In this document: positions 23,517 through 34,000 of the stretch, piece after piece | Numbering within the stretch: the first letter of the stretch is position 1 | Layout of the letters: each line of letters begins with the position of its first letter | Source: Orientallactaga sibirica | Lineage: Eukaryota > Chordata > Mammalia > Rodentia > Dipodidae | Length of the DNA stretch: 64,000 bases | Direction: 5' to 3' | Assembly (NCBI GenBank): GCA_036365145.1 | Contig: JAEOAD010000015.1 | Span: forward strand, 37,153,501 to 37,217,500 | The notes under the pieces: model-generated | The model's input: the letters and a program-made list of their open reading frames with translations, nothing else | What the model was told of the DNA's origin: nothing | Database searches by the model: none | Translations under genes and position numbers: made by a program

Positions 23517-23753
23517 AATCAAATTCATTGAAATAACACTAAGGATGTGAAAGACCTATATAATGAAAACATAAAAGCAGTCAAGAAAGAAATGAAAGAG
23601 GACATGAGAAGATGGAAAGACCTCCCATGTTTCTGGATAGGTAGAATTAATGTTGCAAAAAATGGCAATTCTACCAAAAGCAATATACATATTTAATGCA
23701 ATATCATTAAAAATTCCAGTATCATTCTTCACAGAGATAGAAAAAATTATCTC

Positions 23754-23908
23754 AGCCAGACTTTAATCCCAGAACTTGGGAGGCAGTGGTAGGAGGATCA
23801 CTGTGAGTTCAAGGCCAGCCTGAGACTACTAGTGAATTCCAGGTCAGCCTAGACTAGACTGAAACTCTACCTAGAACCCTGCCACCATGAAAAAAAATTA
23901 AAAAGAAA
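23754..23908 (+). mobile_element. B1 SINE, 5'-truncated, inside L1
   Basis: Starts at AGCCAGACTTTAATCCCAG, then AGTTCAAGGCCAGCCTGAG, with an A-rich tail. Target-site duplication AGAAAAAATTATCTC / AGAAAAAATAATCTC at 23739-23753 and 23909-23923 (one mismatch). Confidence 0.9.
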
Positions 23909-24587
23909 AGAAAAAATAATCTCCAAATTTATATGGAATGGCAACAGGCCTCGGATATCCAAACATATTTTGAGCAAAAGCAACACATTTAGAGGTATCA
24001 CCATACCCAATCTAAAGCTATACCACAAAGCTATAGTATCAAAAACAGCATAGTTCTGCCAGTGAGTCCTCTATGACCTGCTCATCTGGGTACTATAGAG
24101 GAGTAGGGATAAGTGCCAAGGCCCCATAGACAAGGCAAAGCTGTGCTGGTGAGCTAAAGAGATTCCAAATGTCCAATCATAGTCCTATCAGCCACCAGCC
24201 CAGTGTTGCAAACACCCATGAAACTCCACAACATGCCACAACCTGTATATCTATGTATACAATGACATAATACTCCAATCTTGGTCAAACCCAAAATAGA
24301 ACTCCACTATGGGTGCCTAGTTTCAAAACTGTAGTCTCCAATGAAAACATATAGCAGGCAACAAAAATTGAATCCCAAAATGAAAGTACAATAAGCTTAT
24401 TTACCCTGACCAAGCAAATCACTGATTTGGAAGCAAACCATCAAAAAACCACCAATAAATGAAATTGAGTAGTATAAGTCTCTTACAACATACAGCATTC
24501 ATTACTAAGATTAACTTAATTGAGGAAAACCAGAGACCTCAAAAGTGACCTGAATGAATTGAAGGTGAATAAAAAAATTAGATTATC

Positions 24588-24795
24588 TCTGGGATGGAGA
24601 GATGGCTTAGTGGTTAAGGCACTTGCTGTGAAGCCTGTGACTCCTCAGAGCCTATCAGAGCCAGTACACATGGTGGTGCATGCATCTAATGTTTGATTAT
24701 AGTGGTTGGAGGTCCTAGCATGGCTGCCTCCCTCCCCTCCCTCCCTCCCTCTTTCCCTTCTTCCCTCCTTCCTTCTCTCTCTCTATCATAAATTA
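24588..24795 (+). mobile_element. tRNA-like SINE inside L1 ORF1
   Basis: GGGATGGAGAGATGGCTTAG head, GTGGTGCATGCATCTAATG, then a long CCCT/CCTT tract at 24728-24785 replacing the usual CT block. Confidence 0.85.
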
Positions 24796-24853
24796 ATAAG
24801 GAAATGAAAAATTTTAAAAATAAAGGATCTCAATAACCAGCTGATTAAGCTTC

Positions 24854-24927
24854 ATAAAGATATAATTAAATGCAATAATGAATTCCAAGAGGCATTAAGG
24901 AAATCAAACTACAACCTGATAATGGAA
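24854..24927 (+). repeat. Left copy of L1 segment flanking the ERV-L
   Basis: 74 bp of L1 ORF1 sequence from ATAAAGATATAATTAAATGC to CCTGATAATGGAA. A matching copy with about five differences occurs at 30668-30740, right after the 3' LTR. Retroviral integration normally duplicates only about 4-6 bp, so this long flank repeat needs another explanation. Confidence 0.85.
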
Positions 24928-26300
24928 GGTTTCTAAAGGTTTCCTGGAGGAGAATCTCCTCTCTAGTCAGAACAGGGCTCAAGTTGCAGAAAACCAAACT
25001 CAAGCTTTCATTGTAAGATTGGTTAACTTGCAGCATAAGCTCAATTCCCAGCCTCACAGGCTATCAGAAGCTAAAGTGAGGGCACTGATTGGAGAAGAGT
25101 GGGATCTTATGACTTGGGATGGGGATGTATGGGAAGACCCTGAAGAATCTGGGGACATTGAACTCTCAGATTCTGAAGAAGTTGTTTTGCAGGAGAATGT
25201 GGCTTCCCCTCCTTTAGCTGAAGTTGCATCCCCACCCCCACACCCTAAAGTATTGCCCTTTCCACACTTGCCTGAAGGAATCACTCCTTCTTTGTCTGAG
25301 GAAGCAGCAATGACCCTCACTGCAGGAGGTGTTGATGCTTCTCAGAGCCCACCCATCTTTGCCTCTAGGCCTATAAAAGGTATAAGGCTAGGCATGCCCC
25401 TAAAGGGGAGTTAGAAAGCGTGACTCAAGAGGAAGTGAGATACACCCCTAAAGAACTTCAGGAGCTTTCTAACTTGTACAGGCAGAAGCATGGGGGATAT
25501 GTGTGGGAATGGATTTTAAGGGTGTGCAATGATGGCGGAAGGTATATAAGATTAGATCAGGCTGAATTTATTGAAATGGGCCCACTGACCAGATATTTTA
25601 GTTTTAACACTGTAGCTCATGCAGTTGGAAGAGGTTCCAAGAGTTTATTTGATTGGTTGGCTGAAGTATGGATCCAAAGATGGCCTACTGTGAATGAGCT
25701 CGAGCTGCCTGATATCCCTTGGCTTAATGTTGATGAAGGGATTAAAAGGCTCACAGAACTTGGAATTCTGGCGTGGATTTACCATGTAAGCTCATCTTTA
25801 AGCCCGCAATGGGAGTGCCCAGAAGATGTGCCCTTCACTAAGACTATAAGAAACAGATTTGTGAGGGGAGCACCAGCATATTTAAGTCCTCAATCATTCG
25901 TCTTTTGTGTAAAGAAGACATCACAGTGGGAGATGCAGTTGCTGCATTAGGTGACTTAGATGCAATGGGTCTAACTGGCTCTCAGGGTAACAAGGGCTAA
26001 GTATCAGCACTGAATCACTAAAGGCAAGGTGAGCATGTTTACCGTAATGGACAGCTCAGGCAAAACAATGCTTGTAACAGTATGACTCATGTAGACCTTT
26101 GGTACTGGCTGATTAATAATGGTGTTCCCAGAAGTGAAATAGATAAAAAGCCTACTAAGTTCCTGCTTGATCTGTATAAGCAAAAAAGTTCCAGAGCAAA
26201 GGACCGAAAGGCCACTTTGAGTTATAGCAACAGAGAATCAAGGCCTCTTAACCAGTTTCCAGACTTGAGCCAGTTTACAGATCCTAAGCCCCTTGATTGA
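24928..26300 (+). pseudogene. gag: ERV-L gag remnant
   Basis: Three consecutive frames carry gag. 25019-25414 is an acidic and proline-rich region. 25420-25950 is in another frame, with the capsid-like part TPKELQELSNLYRQKHGG, then FDWLAEVWIQRWPTVNELE and VPFTKTIRNRFVRGAPAYL. 26082-26300 is in the pol frame, with THVDLWYWLINNGVPR and KFLLDLYKQK. Gag forms the virion core; in ERV-L the capsid region resembles that of MERVL. Frame changes near 25405 and between about 25925 and 26080, plus the missing N terminus, make it a pseudogene. No Cys-His zinc knuckle was seen. Confidence 0.8.
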
Positions 26301-26379
26301 AGGGGTGGCTGGGTCCTTTGAGGAAGGACCCTCCCATAATACCCAGAAGTTTCAATATTAAGCTTAGTCCTATCCTTCC

Positions 26380-26640
26380 TCAGAGGGACCTGCGGCCTTT
26401 TGCTAGGGTAACTGTACACTGGGGAAAAGGAAATAATCAGACTTTTTGGGCTTAGTGGACACTGGCTCTGAATTGACATTGATTCCAGGAGACCCCAAAT
26501 GGCATCGTGGCCCTCCAGTTAAAGTAGGTGCTTATGGAGGTCAGGTGATCAATGGAGTTTTGGCAAATGTTAGACTGACAGTAGGTCCAGTGGGTACCAA
26601 ACTCATCCTGTGGTTATTTCCCCAGTCCCAGAATGCATAA
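26380..26640 (+). pseudogene. pro: ERV-L aspartic protease remnant
   Basis: The retropepsin active-site motif appears as LVDTGSELTLIPG at about 26449-26487, followed by GGQVINGVLANVRLTVGPVG. Upstream, in-frame stops break the start (near 26414 and 26431). The frame differs from pol by one shift, and the ORF ends at 26640, overlapping the pol frame that opens at 26610. Retroviral proteases cleave Gag-Pol; this copy cannot be made as a full fusion. Confidence 0.8.
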
Positions 26641-29600
26641 TTGGGATAGATATACTTAGGGGATGGCAGAACCCCCATATTGGTTCCTTGACTTGTGAAG
26701 TGAGAGCCATTATGGTTGGAAAGGCCAAATGGAAGCCATTGGAGCCCCTTCTACCAGGGAAAATAGTGAACCAGAAACAGTATCACATCCCTGGAGGAAT
26801 TGCAGAGATTAATGGTACTATAAAGGACTTGAAGGATGCAGGGGTGGTGGTTCCCACCACATCTCCCTTTAATTCTCCTACTTGGCCTGTTCAGAAGACA
26901 GATGGATTCTGGAGAATGACAGTGGATTGTTGGAAACTTAATCAGGTGGTGACTCCAGTTGCAGCTGCTGTACCAGATGTGGCTTCTTTACTTGAGTAGA
27001 TTAACACATCTCCTGGTACCTGGTATGCAGCTATTGATCTTGCAAATGCTTTCTTCTCCATACCTGTCCATAAGGGCCACCAGAAGCAATTTGCTGTCAG
27101 CTGGCAAGGTCAGCAGTACATGTTTACTGTGTTACCTCAAGGTTATATTAACTTTCCAGCCCTGTGTCATAGCTTAGTTTGCAGGGATCTTGATTGCCTG
27201 TGCCTTCCACAAGGTGTCACATTGGTCCATTATATTGATGACATTATGCTGATTGGATTGAATGAGCAGGAGGTGGCAGCTACTCTGGAGTTGCTGGTAC
27301 AGCATATGTGCACCAGGGGATGGGAAATAAATCCATCCAAAATTAAAGGATTTTCCACCTCCATGAAATTTCTAGGAGTTCAGTGGTGTGGGGTATGCAG
27401 GGATATTCCTTCTAAGGTGAAGGATAAGTCGTTGCACTTGGCCCCTCCTACCACTAAAAAGGAAGCATAACATCTAGTGGGCCTATTTGGATTTTGGAGA
27501 CAGCAAATTCCTCACTTGGGTGTGTTACTTCATCCCATATACCAAGTGACTTGGAAAGCTACTAGTTTTCAGTGGGGCCCAGAACAAGAGAAGGCTCTTC
27601 AACAGGTCCAGGCTGCTGTGCAGGCGGCACTCCCACTTGGGCCATATGATCCAGCAGATCCAATGATACTTGAGGTGTCAGTGGCAGATAGGGATGCCGT
27701 TTAGATCCTTTGGCAGGCCCCCATAGGTGAATCACAGCGGAGGCCCTTGGGATTCTGGCACAAGGCCCTGCCATCATCTGCAGACAATTATTCTCCCTTT
27801 GAGAGACACCTCTTGGCCTGCTATTGGGCCTTAGTAGAAACTGAATGCTTGACAATGGACCATCACATTATTATGCGACCTGAGCTGCCCATTATGAGCT
27901 GGGTGTTATCTGACCCACCAGGCCATAAAGTTGGACGTGCACAGCAGCACTACATCATAAAGTGGAAGTGGTATATCCATGATTGGGCTCAAACAGGCCC
28001 TGAAGGCACGAGTAAGTTACATGAGGAGGATGCCCAAATGCCTATGGTTGCTACTCCTGTTTCAATGCCTTCTGTTCCCAAGCATGCACTTGTGGCATCA
28101 TGGGGTGTGCCCTATGATCAGTTGATTCAAGAGAAGACTAGGGCATGGTTTACAGATGGTTCAGCACATTATGCGGGCATGTCCCAGAAGTGGACAGCTG
28201 CAGCATTACAGCCCCTTTCTGGGACAACTCTGAAGGACTGTGATGAAGGGAAGTCTTCACAATGGGCAGGACTATGGGCAGTACACATGGTTGTGCATTT
28301 TGCTTGGAAGGAAAAATGGCCAGATGTGTGGTTATACACTGATTCATGGGCTATGGCCAATGGTTTGGCAGGATGGTCCGGGACTTGGAAGGAGCATGAT
28401 TGGAAAATTGGTGAAAAGAATATTTGGGGAAGATGTATGTGGATAGAGCTCTCTGAATGGGCAAAGGATATAAAGATACATGTGTCCCATGTTAATGCTC
28501 ATCAGAAGGTGACCTCATCAGAGTATGACTTTAATAATCAAGTAGATAAGCTGACCCGTTCTGTGGATAGTGGTCAACCTCTTTCCTCAGCCACCCCTGT
28601 CATTGCCCAATGGACCCATGAACAAAGTGGCCATGGTGGCAGGGATGCAGGTTATGCATGGGCCCAATAATATGGACTTCCACTCACTAAGGGTGACCTG
28701 GCTATGGCTGCTGCTAAGTGCCAAATCTGCCAGCAGCAGAGAACAACTCTGAGCCCCCGATATTGTAGCATTCCATGGGGTGACCAGCCAGCAACTTGGT
28801 GGCAAGTTGACTATATTGGACCTTTTCCATCATGGAAAGGGCAGCGTTTTGTCCTTGCTGGAAGAGACACTTATTCTGGGTATGCATTTGCTTTTCCTGC
28901 ACGTAATGCTTCTGCCAAAACTACCATCCATTGGCTTACAGAATGCCTTATCCACCGTCATGGGATTCCACACAGCATTGCTTCTGACCAAGGAACTCAG
29001 TTCACAGCCAAGGAAATACAGCAGTGGGCTCATGATCATGGAATTCACTGGTATTACCATATGCCCCACCACCCTGAAGCAGCTGGCTTGATAGAGTGGT
29101 GGAATGGCTTTTTAAAGAAACAGCTGCAGTGCCAACTAGGTGGCAATAGCTTGGAGGGCTGGGGGCGTGTCCTCCAGCAGGCTGTATATGCTCTGAATCA
29201 GCATCCTATATATGGTGCTGTTTCTCCTATAGCCCGGATTCACGGGTCCAGCAATCAAGGGGTGGAAATGGGAATGGTACCACTTACCATCACCCCAAGT
29301 GACCCATTAGCCAATTTTTTGCTTCCTATACCTACAACTTTACGCTCTGCTGGCCTAGAGGTCTTGGTTCCAGAGAGGGGAGTGTTTTCATCAGGAGGCA
29401 CAAAGAACATTCCATTGAACTGGAAACTAACATTTCCCCCTGGCCACTTTGGTCTCCTGATGCCCTTGAGTGCACAGACTGAAAATGGAGTTACAGTGTT
29501 AGCAGGGGTGATGGATCCAGACTACCAGGGAAAAATTGGACTGCTCCTCCACAATGGAGGTAAGGAAGATTATGTCTGGAGTGCCGGAGATTCTTTAGGT

Positions 29601-29846
29601 TGTCTCTTGTTGTTACCATGCCCTGTTATCAAAGTCAATGGACAACTGCAACAGCCAAATCAAGGTAGTGTGATAAATGGCCCAGATCCTTCAGGAATGA
29701 AGGTATGGGTCACCCCTCCAGGTAAAGAAACAAGACCTGCTGAGGTGCTTGCTGAAGGTGGAGGAAATACTGAATGGGTAGTAGAAGAGGGCAGTAACAA
29801 ATACCAGCTAAGGCCATGGGACCAGTTACAAAAATGTGGACTGTAA
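26610..29846 (+). pseudogene. pol: ERV-L pol: RT, RNase H, integrase, dUTPase (four stops)
   Basis: A single reading frame of 3.2 kb with no frameshift and only four internal stops, at 26997, 27468, 27702 and 28668. RT: PFNSPTWPVQKTDGFWRM near 26870-26920, [14 protein letters not shown] near 27030, and the YIDD catalytic box at 27231-27242. RNase H: FTDGSA (first Asp at 28155) and YTDSWA (Asp at 28341), but the usual catalytic Glu of the AEL motif is Gly in WAGLWAVHMVV near 28265. Integrase: HHCC zinc region around 28614-28737, then Asp 28809 (WWQVDYIG), Asp 28986 (SDQGTQF) and Glu 29094, spaced DD35E. dUTPase: PPGHFGLLMPLS near 29440 and GVMDPDYQGKIGLLLHNGG near 29505-29565. It ends at TAA 29844-29846. 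The dUTPase tail identifies ERV-L. Confidence 0.92.
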
Positions 29847-30194
29847 TTGCCATGAGTGTTTCTGTCTTACCTTTTAAAGAATGTTTGTACATATCTACAC
29901 CAATATTAAGATGTTTTGTTCTTCCTCTATTTCTCTATTAGGTAATTAATACTGATTAAGATCATATTGCTAGTTAACCAATGTTGAGTTTATATTTGAC
30001 TTATTATATTAGAAACTAAACCTTCTTCAAGGAGCTTGCTTTGTGTGTGTATGTGGGGGGGTGATTGTGCATTTTCAGTTGTATGAGGAATAGTTATATC
30101 ATGTTAGGTGGAATTATGACCTTGTTACTGTCTTCATTTGGAAATTAAGTATGATGTAAGGAGATATGGTTGTCAAGTTGACAAGGGGTGGACT
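29847..30194 (+). other. ERV-L 3' internal non-coding region with polypurine tract
   Basis: About 350 bp between the pol stop and the LTR, with no env. It holds a T/G-rich stretch with GGGGGGG at 30055-30061 and ends in ACAAGGGGTGGACT (30181-30194), which has the position of the plus-strand primer. Confidence 0.8.
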
Positions 30195-30667
30195 TGTGAT
30201 GGTGAAGTTTGGGTCAACTTGATTTGTTTAGGAATCCACAGACATTCCTCATAAGTTGTCTCTGAGGTTGCCTCTAGGAAGAATCCTTCCCCCAGGGTGA
30301 GCCCTTCCCCCAGAGTGGGCAGCTCCTCTTGGAGGAGGGAGTTATTGATAAAAAGAAGCTCTGGGAAGAAAGGCCTCTCTCTCTCCTCCCAACTGGCTGC
30401 CAGTGCTGCTTGCTATTCTCTGTTTGGTGCTTGCTGCTTTCCTGGGTGAACTGAAGAGCAGCGTCTCTCCAGGATGCCTTCAGGCCTTCAGTGCTGGATT
30501 GGGACTGCTGAGGCATCCAGCCTTATGGACTGAGCAGCTACTGGGTTCCTTGACTCTCGGGCCTGCAACCTGCTATTGCTGGACTATTGTAAGCTAATCC
30601 AATAAATTCCCTTTTAATACAATCCATTCTATCCATTCTGTTCCTCTAGAGAACCCTGACTAATACA
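30195..30667 (+). repeat. ERV-L 3' LTR (MT2-like)
   Basis: 473 bp from TGTGATGGTGAAGTTTGGGT to CCTGACTAATACA, with TG...CA ends, an AATAAA signal at 30601-30606 and a TATA-like GATAAAAAG near 30346. Start and end match the rodent MT2/MERVL LTR style. No 5' partner LTR exists in the window, so LTR-LTR divergence cannot be used for dating. Confidence 0.88.
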
Positions 30668-30740
30668 ATAAAGACATAATTAAGTGCAATAATGAATTCC
30701 AAGAGGCATTAAAAAATCAAACCACAACCTGATAATGGAA
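30668..30740 (+). repeat. Right copy of L1 segment flanking the ERV-L
   Basis: 73 bp from ATAAAGACATAATTAAGTGC to CCTGATAATGGAA; begins exactly at the LTR end and continues into L1 ORF1. Partner of 24854-24927. Confidence 0.85.
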
Positions 30741-30932
30741 CTAGACAAAGTGTTTGCTATTATATTGGAAAAGGCAACAGAAAATACAAACAAAAAGAGA
30801 TTGTCAAAGCCTCCCTAGAATTGCTCACTAACAAAGTTAACAAAGTGGAGGACAGAATGTCAGATGTAGAAGATAAGACAGAAGAAACAGCTCGGAAGTC
30901 CAAAAACTTTGAAAGTTAAAATATCATGTGAA

Positions 30933-31085
30933 AATCTGGGCATGGTGGTGCACACTTTTAATCCTAGCATGCAGGAGGCAGAGGTAGGAGGATCGCCATG
31001 AGTTCAAGGCCACTCTGACTCTACATAGTGAGTTCTAGGTCAGCCTGGGCTAGAGTGAGACCCTACCTTGAAAATAAGAAATAAA
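30933..31085 (+). mobile_element. B1 SINE inside L1 ORF1
   Basis: AATCTGGGCATGGTGGTGCA start, GAGTTCAAGGCCACTCTGAC, CAGCCTGGGCTAGAGTGAG, A-rich tail. Target-site duplication ATCATGTGAA at 30923-30932 and 31086-31095. Confidence 0.92.
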
Positions 31086-34000
31086 ATCATGTGAACAGTA
31101 AATGGGAGAACTGGAACTGTGTGATACCCTTAAATGACCAAAAATCCAGATCATGGGTATCCCAGAAGGGAAAGAAATTCAGGCCAAGGGCATGGACAAC
31201 ATATTCAACAAAAAAATATTGAAAAAAAAACTTTCCCACCCTCTTAAAAGAGAGACCCATCCAGATACAAAAAACTCTCAGAATTCCAAACAGACTGGAC
31301 CAAAGAAGAAACTCTCCAAGGCACATCGTAACTAAAACTCTAAACAATGAAAACAGGGAGTGGTCAAAACAGTGAGACAAACAACACATTACATACAAAG
31401 ACAATTCCATCAGAATTACATCAGATTTCTCAATGGATACACTGAAAACCAGAAGCACCCAGAATGGTACACTTCAAAGTCTAAAACTCATGGCTTCCAA
31501 CACAAACTGCTATACCCAGAAAAGTATCCATCATAATAGATGGTGAAAGGGAATTTTTACATGATAAAAGCCAGCGCTATGATTATATGTACACAAAGCC
31601 AAACCTACAGAGATTACTTTGAGGAATACACCACACGGAAAGTGAAACAACCAATGTAAAGAGCCCACAAGAGAAAGACCATAATAACCAAAACTAGAGC
31701 AGGCTTGAAAATATACAAAGCTCAAGAAAGCACCAAATTCCAGAAAGCCCCTAACCTGGCAGGGATTTAATTGAACCTCACAGTTATAACCGTAATTATT
31801 AATGGTCTTAACTCAACCATCAAAAGACACAAGTTCACAGGGTGTGTCACAAAAATGGATCCTTCTATCTGCTGTCTTCAAGAAACCCACCCAACCACTA
31901 AAGATGAACACCCCTTCAGGGTGAAAGCATGGAAAATAATTTTCCAAGGAAATGAAAATAAGAAACAAGTGGATATGGCTTTGTTAATATCTGATAAAAT
32001 AAACTTCAAACCAAAAGTAATCAAAAAAAGGACAAAGAAGGTTCTTTTTTCTCAGCAAGGAAACAATCCAACAAAAGGATATCACAATCATAAATCTGAG
32101 TGCACCAAATACAGGTGCACCACAGATCATAAAAGGAAACCTACCTTACAACAAATGAGAAATAAACCCCAATGCCATCAGAGTAAGGGACTTTTAATAA
32201 ACCACTATTTTCATTTGACAGATCATCAAAGCAGAACATCACAAGGGAAATAATAGAGCTTAACCACACCATTTCTAGAACTAAATTTCTAGAAATAAAT
32301 GAAAATGAAAACACAACATACCAAAACTTATGGGACACAATGAAGGCAATCATAAGGGGAAATCTAATAGCACTGAATGCCTTTATAACAAAGACAGAGA
32401 GATCTCAACTTAATAAGCTAACCATCCACCTAAAGGCACTGAAAAAACAAGAGCAATCCAATCCTAAGAGCTCAAGATGGAAAAAAAAAATACTTATGAT
32501 CACTGCAGAAATTAATGAATTGGAAACTAAGAAAGCAATTGAGAAAATCAATGAAACAAACACTTGGTTCTTTAAAAAATAAACAAAATTGGCAAACCAT
32601 TTGTCAATTTGATCAAATGAAAAAAGAGAAGTCTCAAATTAACAAAATCAGAAATGAAAGGGGAGAGGTCATAACAGACATCAATGAAATTGGGATAATC
32701 ATCAGGACATAGTTCCAAAATCTCTATGCCACAAAATAGGATAATCTGGAATAAGTAGATGAATTCCTAGACATATAGCACTTACCAAAACTAAAATTAG
32801 AGCATATTAATTTTCTAAACAAACTATAATATCCATTGAGATTTAAAAAGTAATCAAAAATCTCCCCAAAAAGAAAAGTCCAGAACTGGATGGCTTCTCA
32901 GTCAAATTATATTAAACCTTCATTGAAGATCTGAAACCACCTTTTTTCAAACTGTATCACATAATCAGAGAACAGAGAATGCTCCCCAATTCCTTTTATG
33001 AAGCTAGCATCATCCTAATACTGAAACCAGACAGAGACACAATATTCCTATGAACTATATCCCTGATGGACTTGCATATAAAGATCCCAAACAAAATCCT
33101 TGCAAACTGAATTTAGCAACACATCAATAGCATTAGCCACTTTGATCAAGCAGAATTCATCCCAGGAAGGTAGGCATCATTCAACATATGGAAATCGTCA
33201 ACATTATACACCACATAAATAAACTTAATCACAAGAACCATGTGATCATTTCAATAGATGCAGAGAAGACCTTTGACAAAATACATCACTTCATGATCAA
33301 AATTCTGGGGAGAATAGGAATGGATGGTTTATATCTCAACACAATAAAAGCTATATATAAAGCACCTAAAGTCCAAATAATACTTAATGGGAAAAACTCA
33401 AGGAGCTCCCGTTGAGATCTGGAACAAGACAGGGGTGCCACTCTCCCCACTGCTCTTCAACATAGTACTAGAAATTCTAGTCCCAGCAATAACAGGAGAA
33501 AGAAATAAAAGGGATACAAATTGGAAAGGAAGATGTCAAGTCAGCACTATTTTCAGATGACATGATCCTGTACTTAAGTGACCCGAAAGTCTCCATCTCA
33601 AAACTTCTAAAGGTGATTAATTTCTTCAGTAAAATGGTGGGATACAAAATCAATGGACAAAAGTCAGTAGCCTTTCTACATACAAAGTACAAATATACAT
33701 AGAAAGAAATTAGTGAGGTTGTCCCATTTTCAGTAGCCACAGAATAATCAAATACTTTGGAATAACACTAAGGTTATGAAAGACCTATATAATGAAAATA
33801 TAAAAGCAGTAAAGAAAGAAATTGAGGAGGACATTAGAAGATGGAAAGTCATCCCATGCTCCTAGATAGGTAGAATTCATATTGTGAAAATGGCAATTTT
33901 ACCAAAAGCAATGCACATATTTAATGCAATATCAATAAAAAATTCCAGCATCATTCCTCTCAGATAGAAAAAATGATCTAAAAAGCCATATGGAATGGCA

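Larger units (their letters stand above)
22006..24056 (+). mobile_element. L1 ORF2 fragment (linker, RT, part of C-terminal region)
   Basis: Begins near AAATTTCTAGAATTGAATG, which aligns with 32285-32310 of the L1 downstream, and runs in parallel with that copy to AAAACAGCATAGTTCTG, the equivalent of about 34115. It covers the reverse-transcriptase domain. The F/L-ADD motif of RT is visible in TTTGCAGATGACATGATCCT at 23300-23319. Many frameshifts. A B1 inserted at 23754. The 3' end is missing: other L1 5' sequence starts at about 24057. Confidence 0.82.
24928..30667 (+). mobile_element. ERV-L provirus (MERVL-like), 5'-truncated
   Basis: An endogenous retrovirus of class III (ERV-L) in sense orientation. 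Order: partial gag, protease, reverse transcriptase, RNase H, integrase, dUTPase, short non-coding stretch, polypurine tract, 3' LTR. A dUTPase after integrase in the pol frame and the absence of env are hallmarks of ERV-L. The 5' LTR, primer-binding site and gag start are missing; gag sequence begins abruptly at 24928 inside an L1. The pol frame is unusually well kept (four stops in 3.2 kb), but gag carries at least two frame changes, so the copy is defective. Confidence 0.92.

Noticed and set aside
27562..29072. Minus-strand ORFs of 60-97 codons inside pol
   Set aside because: They are shadow frames of the ERV-L pol frame on the opposite strand.
25019..29846. A set of long plus-strand ORFs that could look like a novel multi-gene host locus
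   Set aside because: Protease DTGS, RT YIDD, integrase DD35E and dUTPase motifs in order, followed by an LTR, identify one ERV-L provirus.
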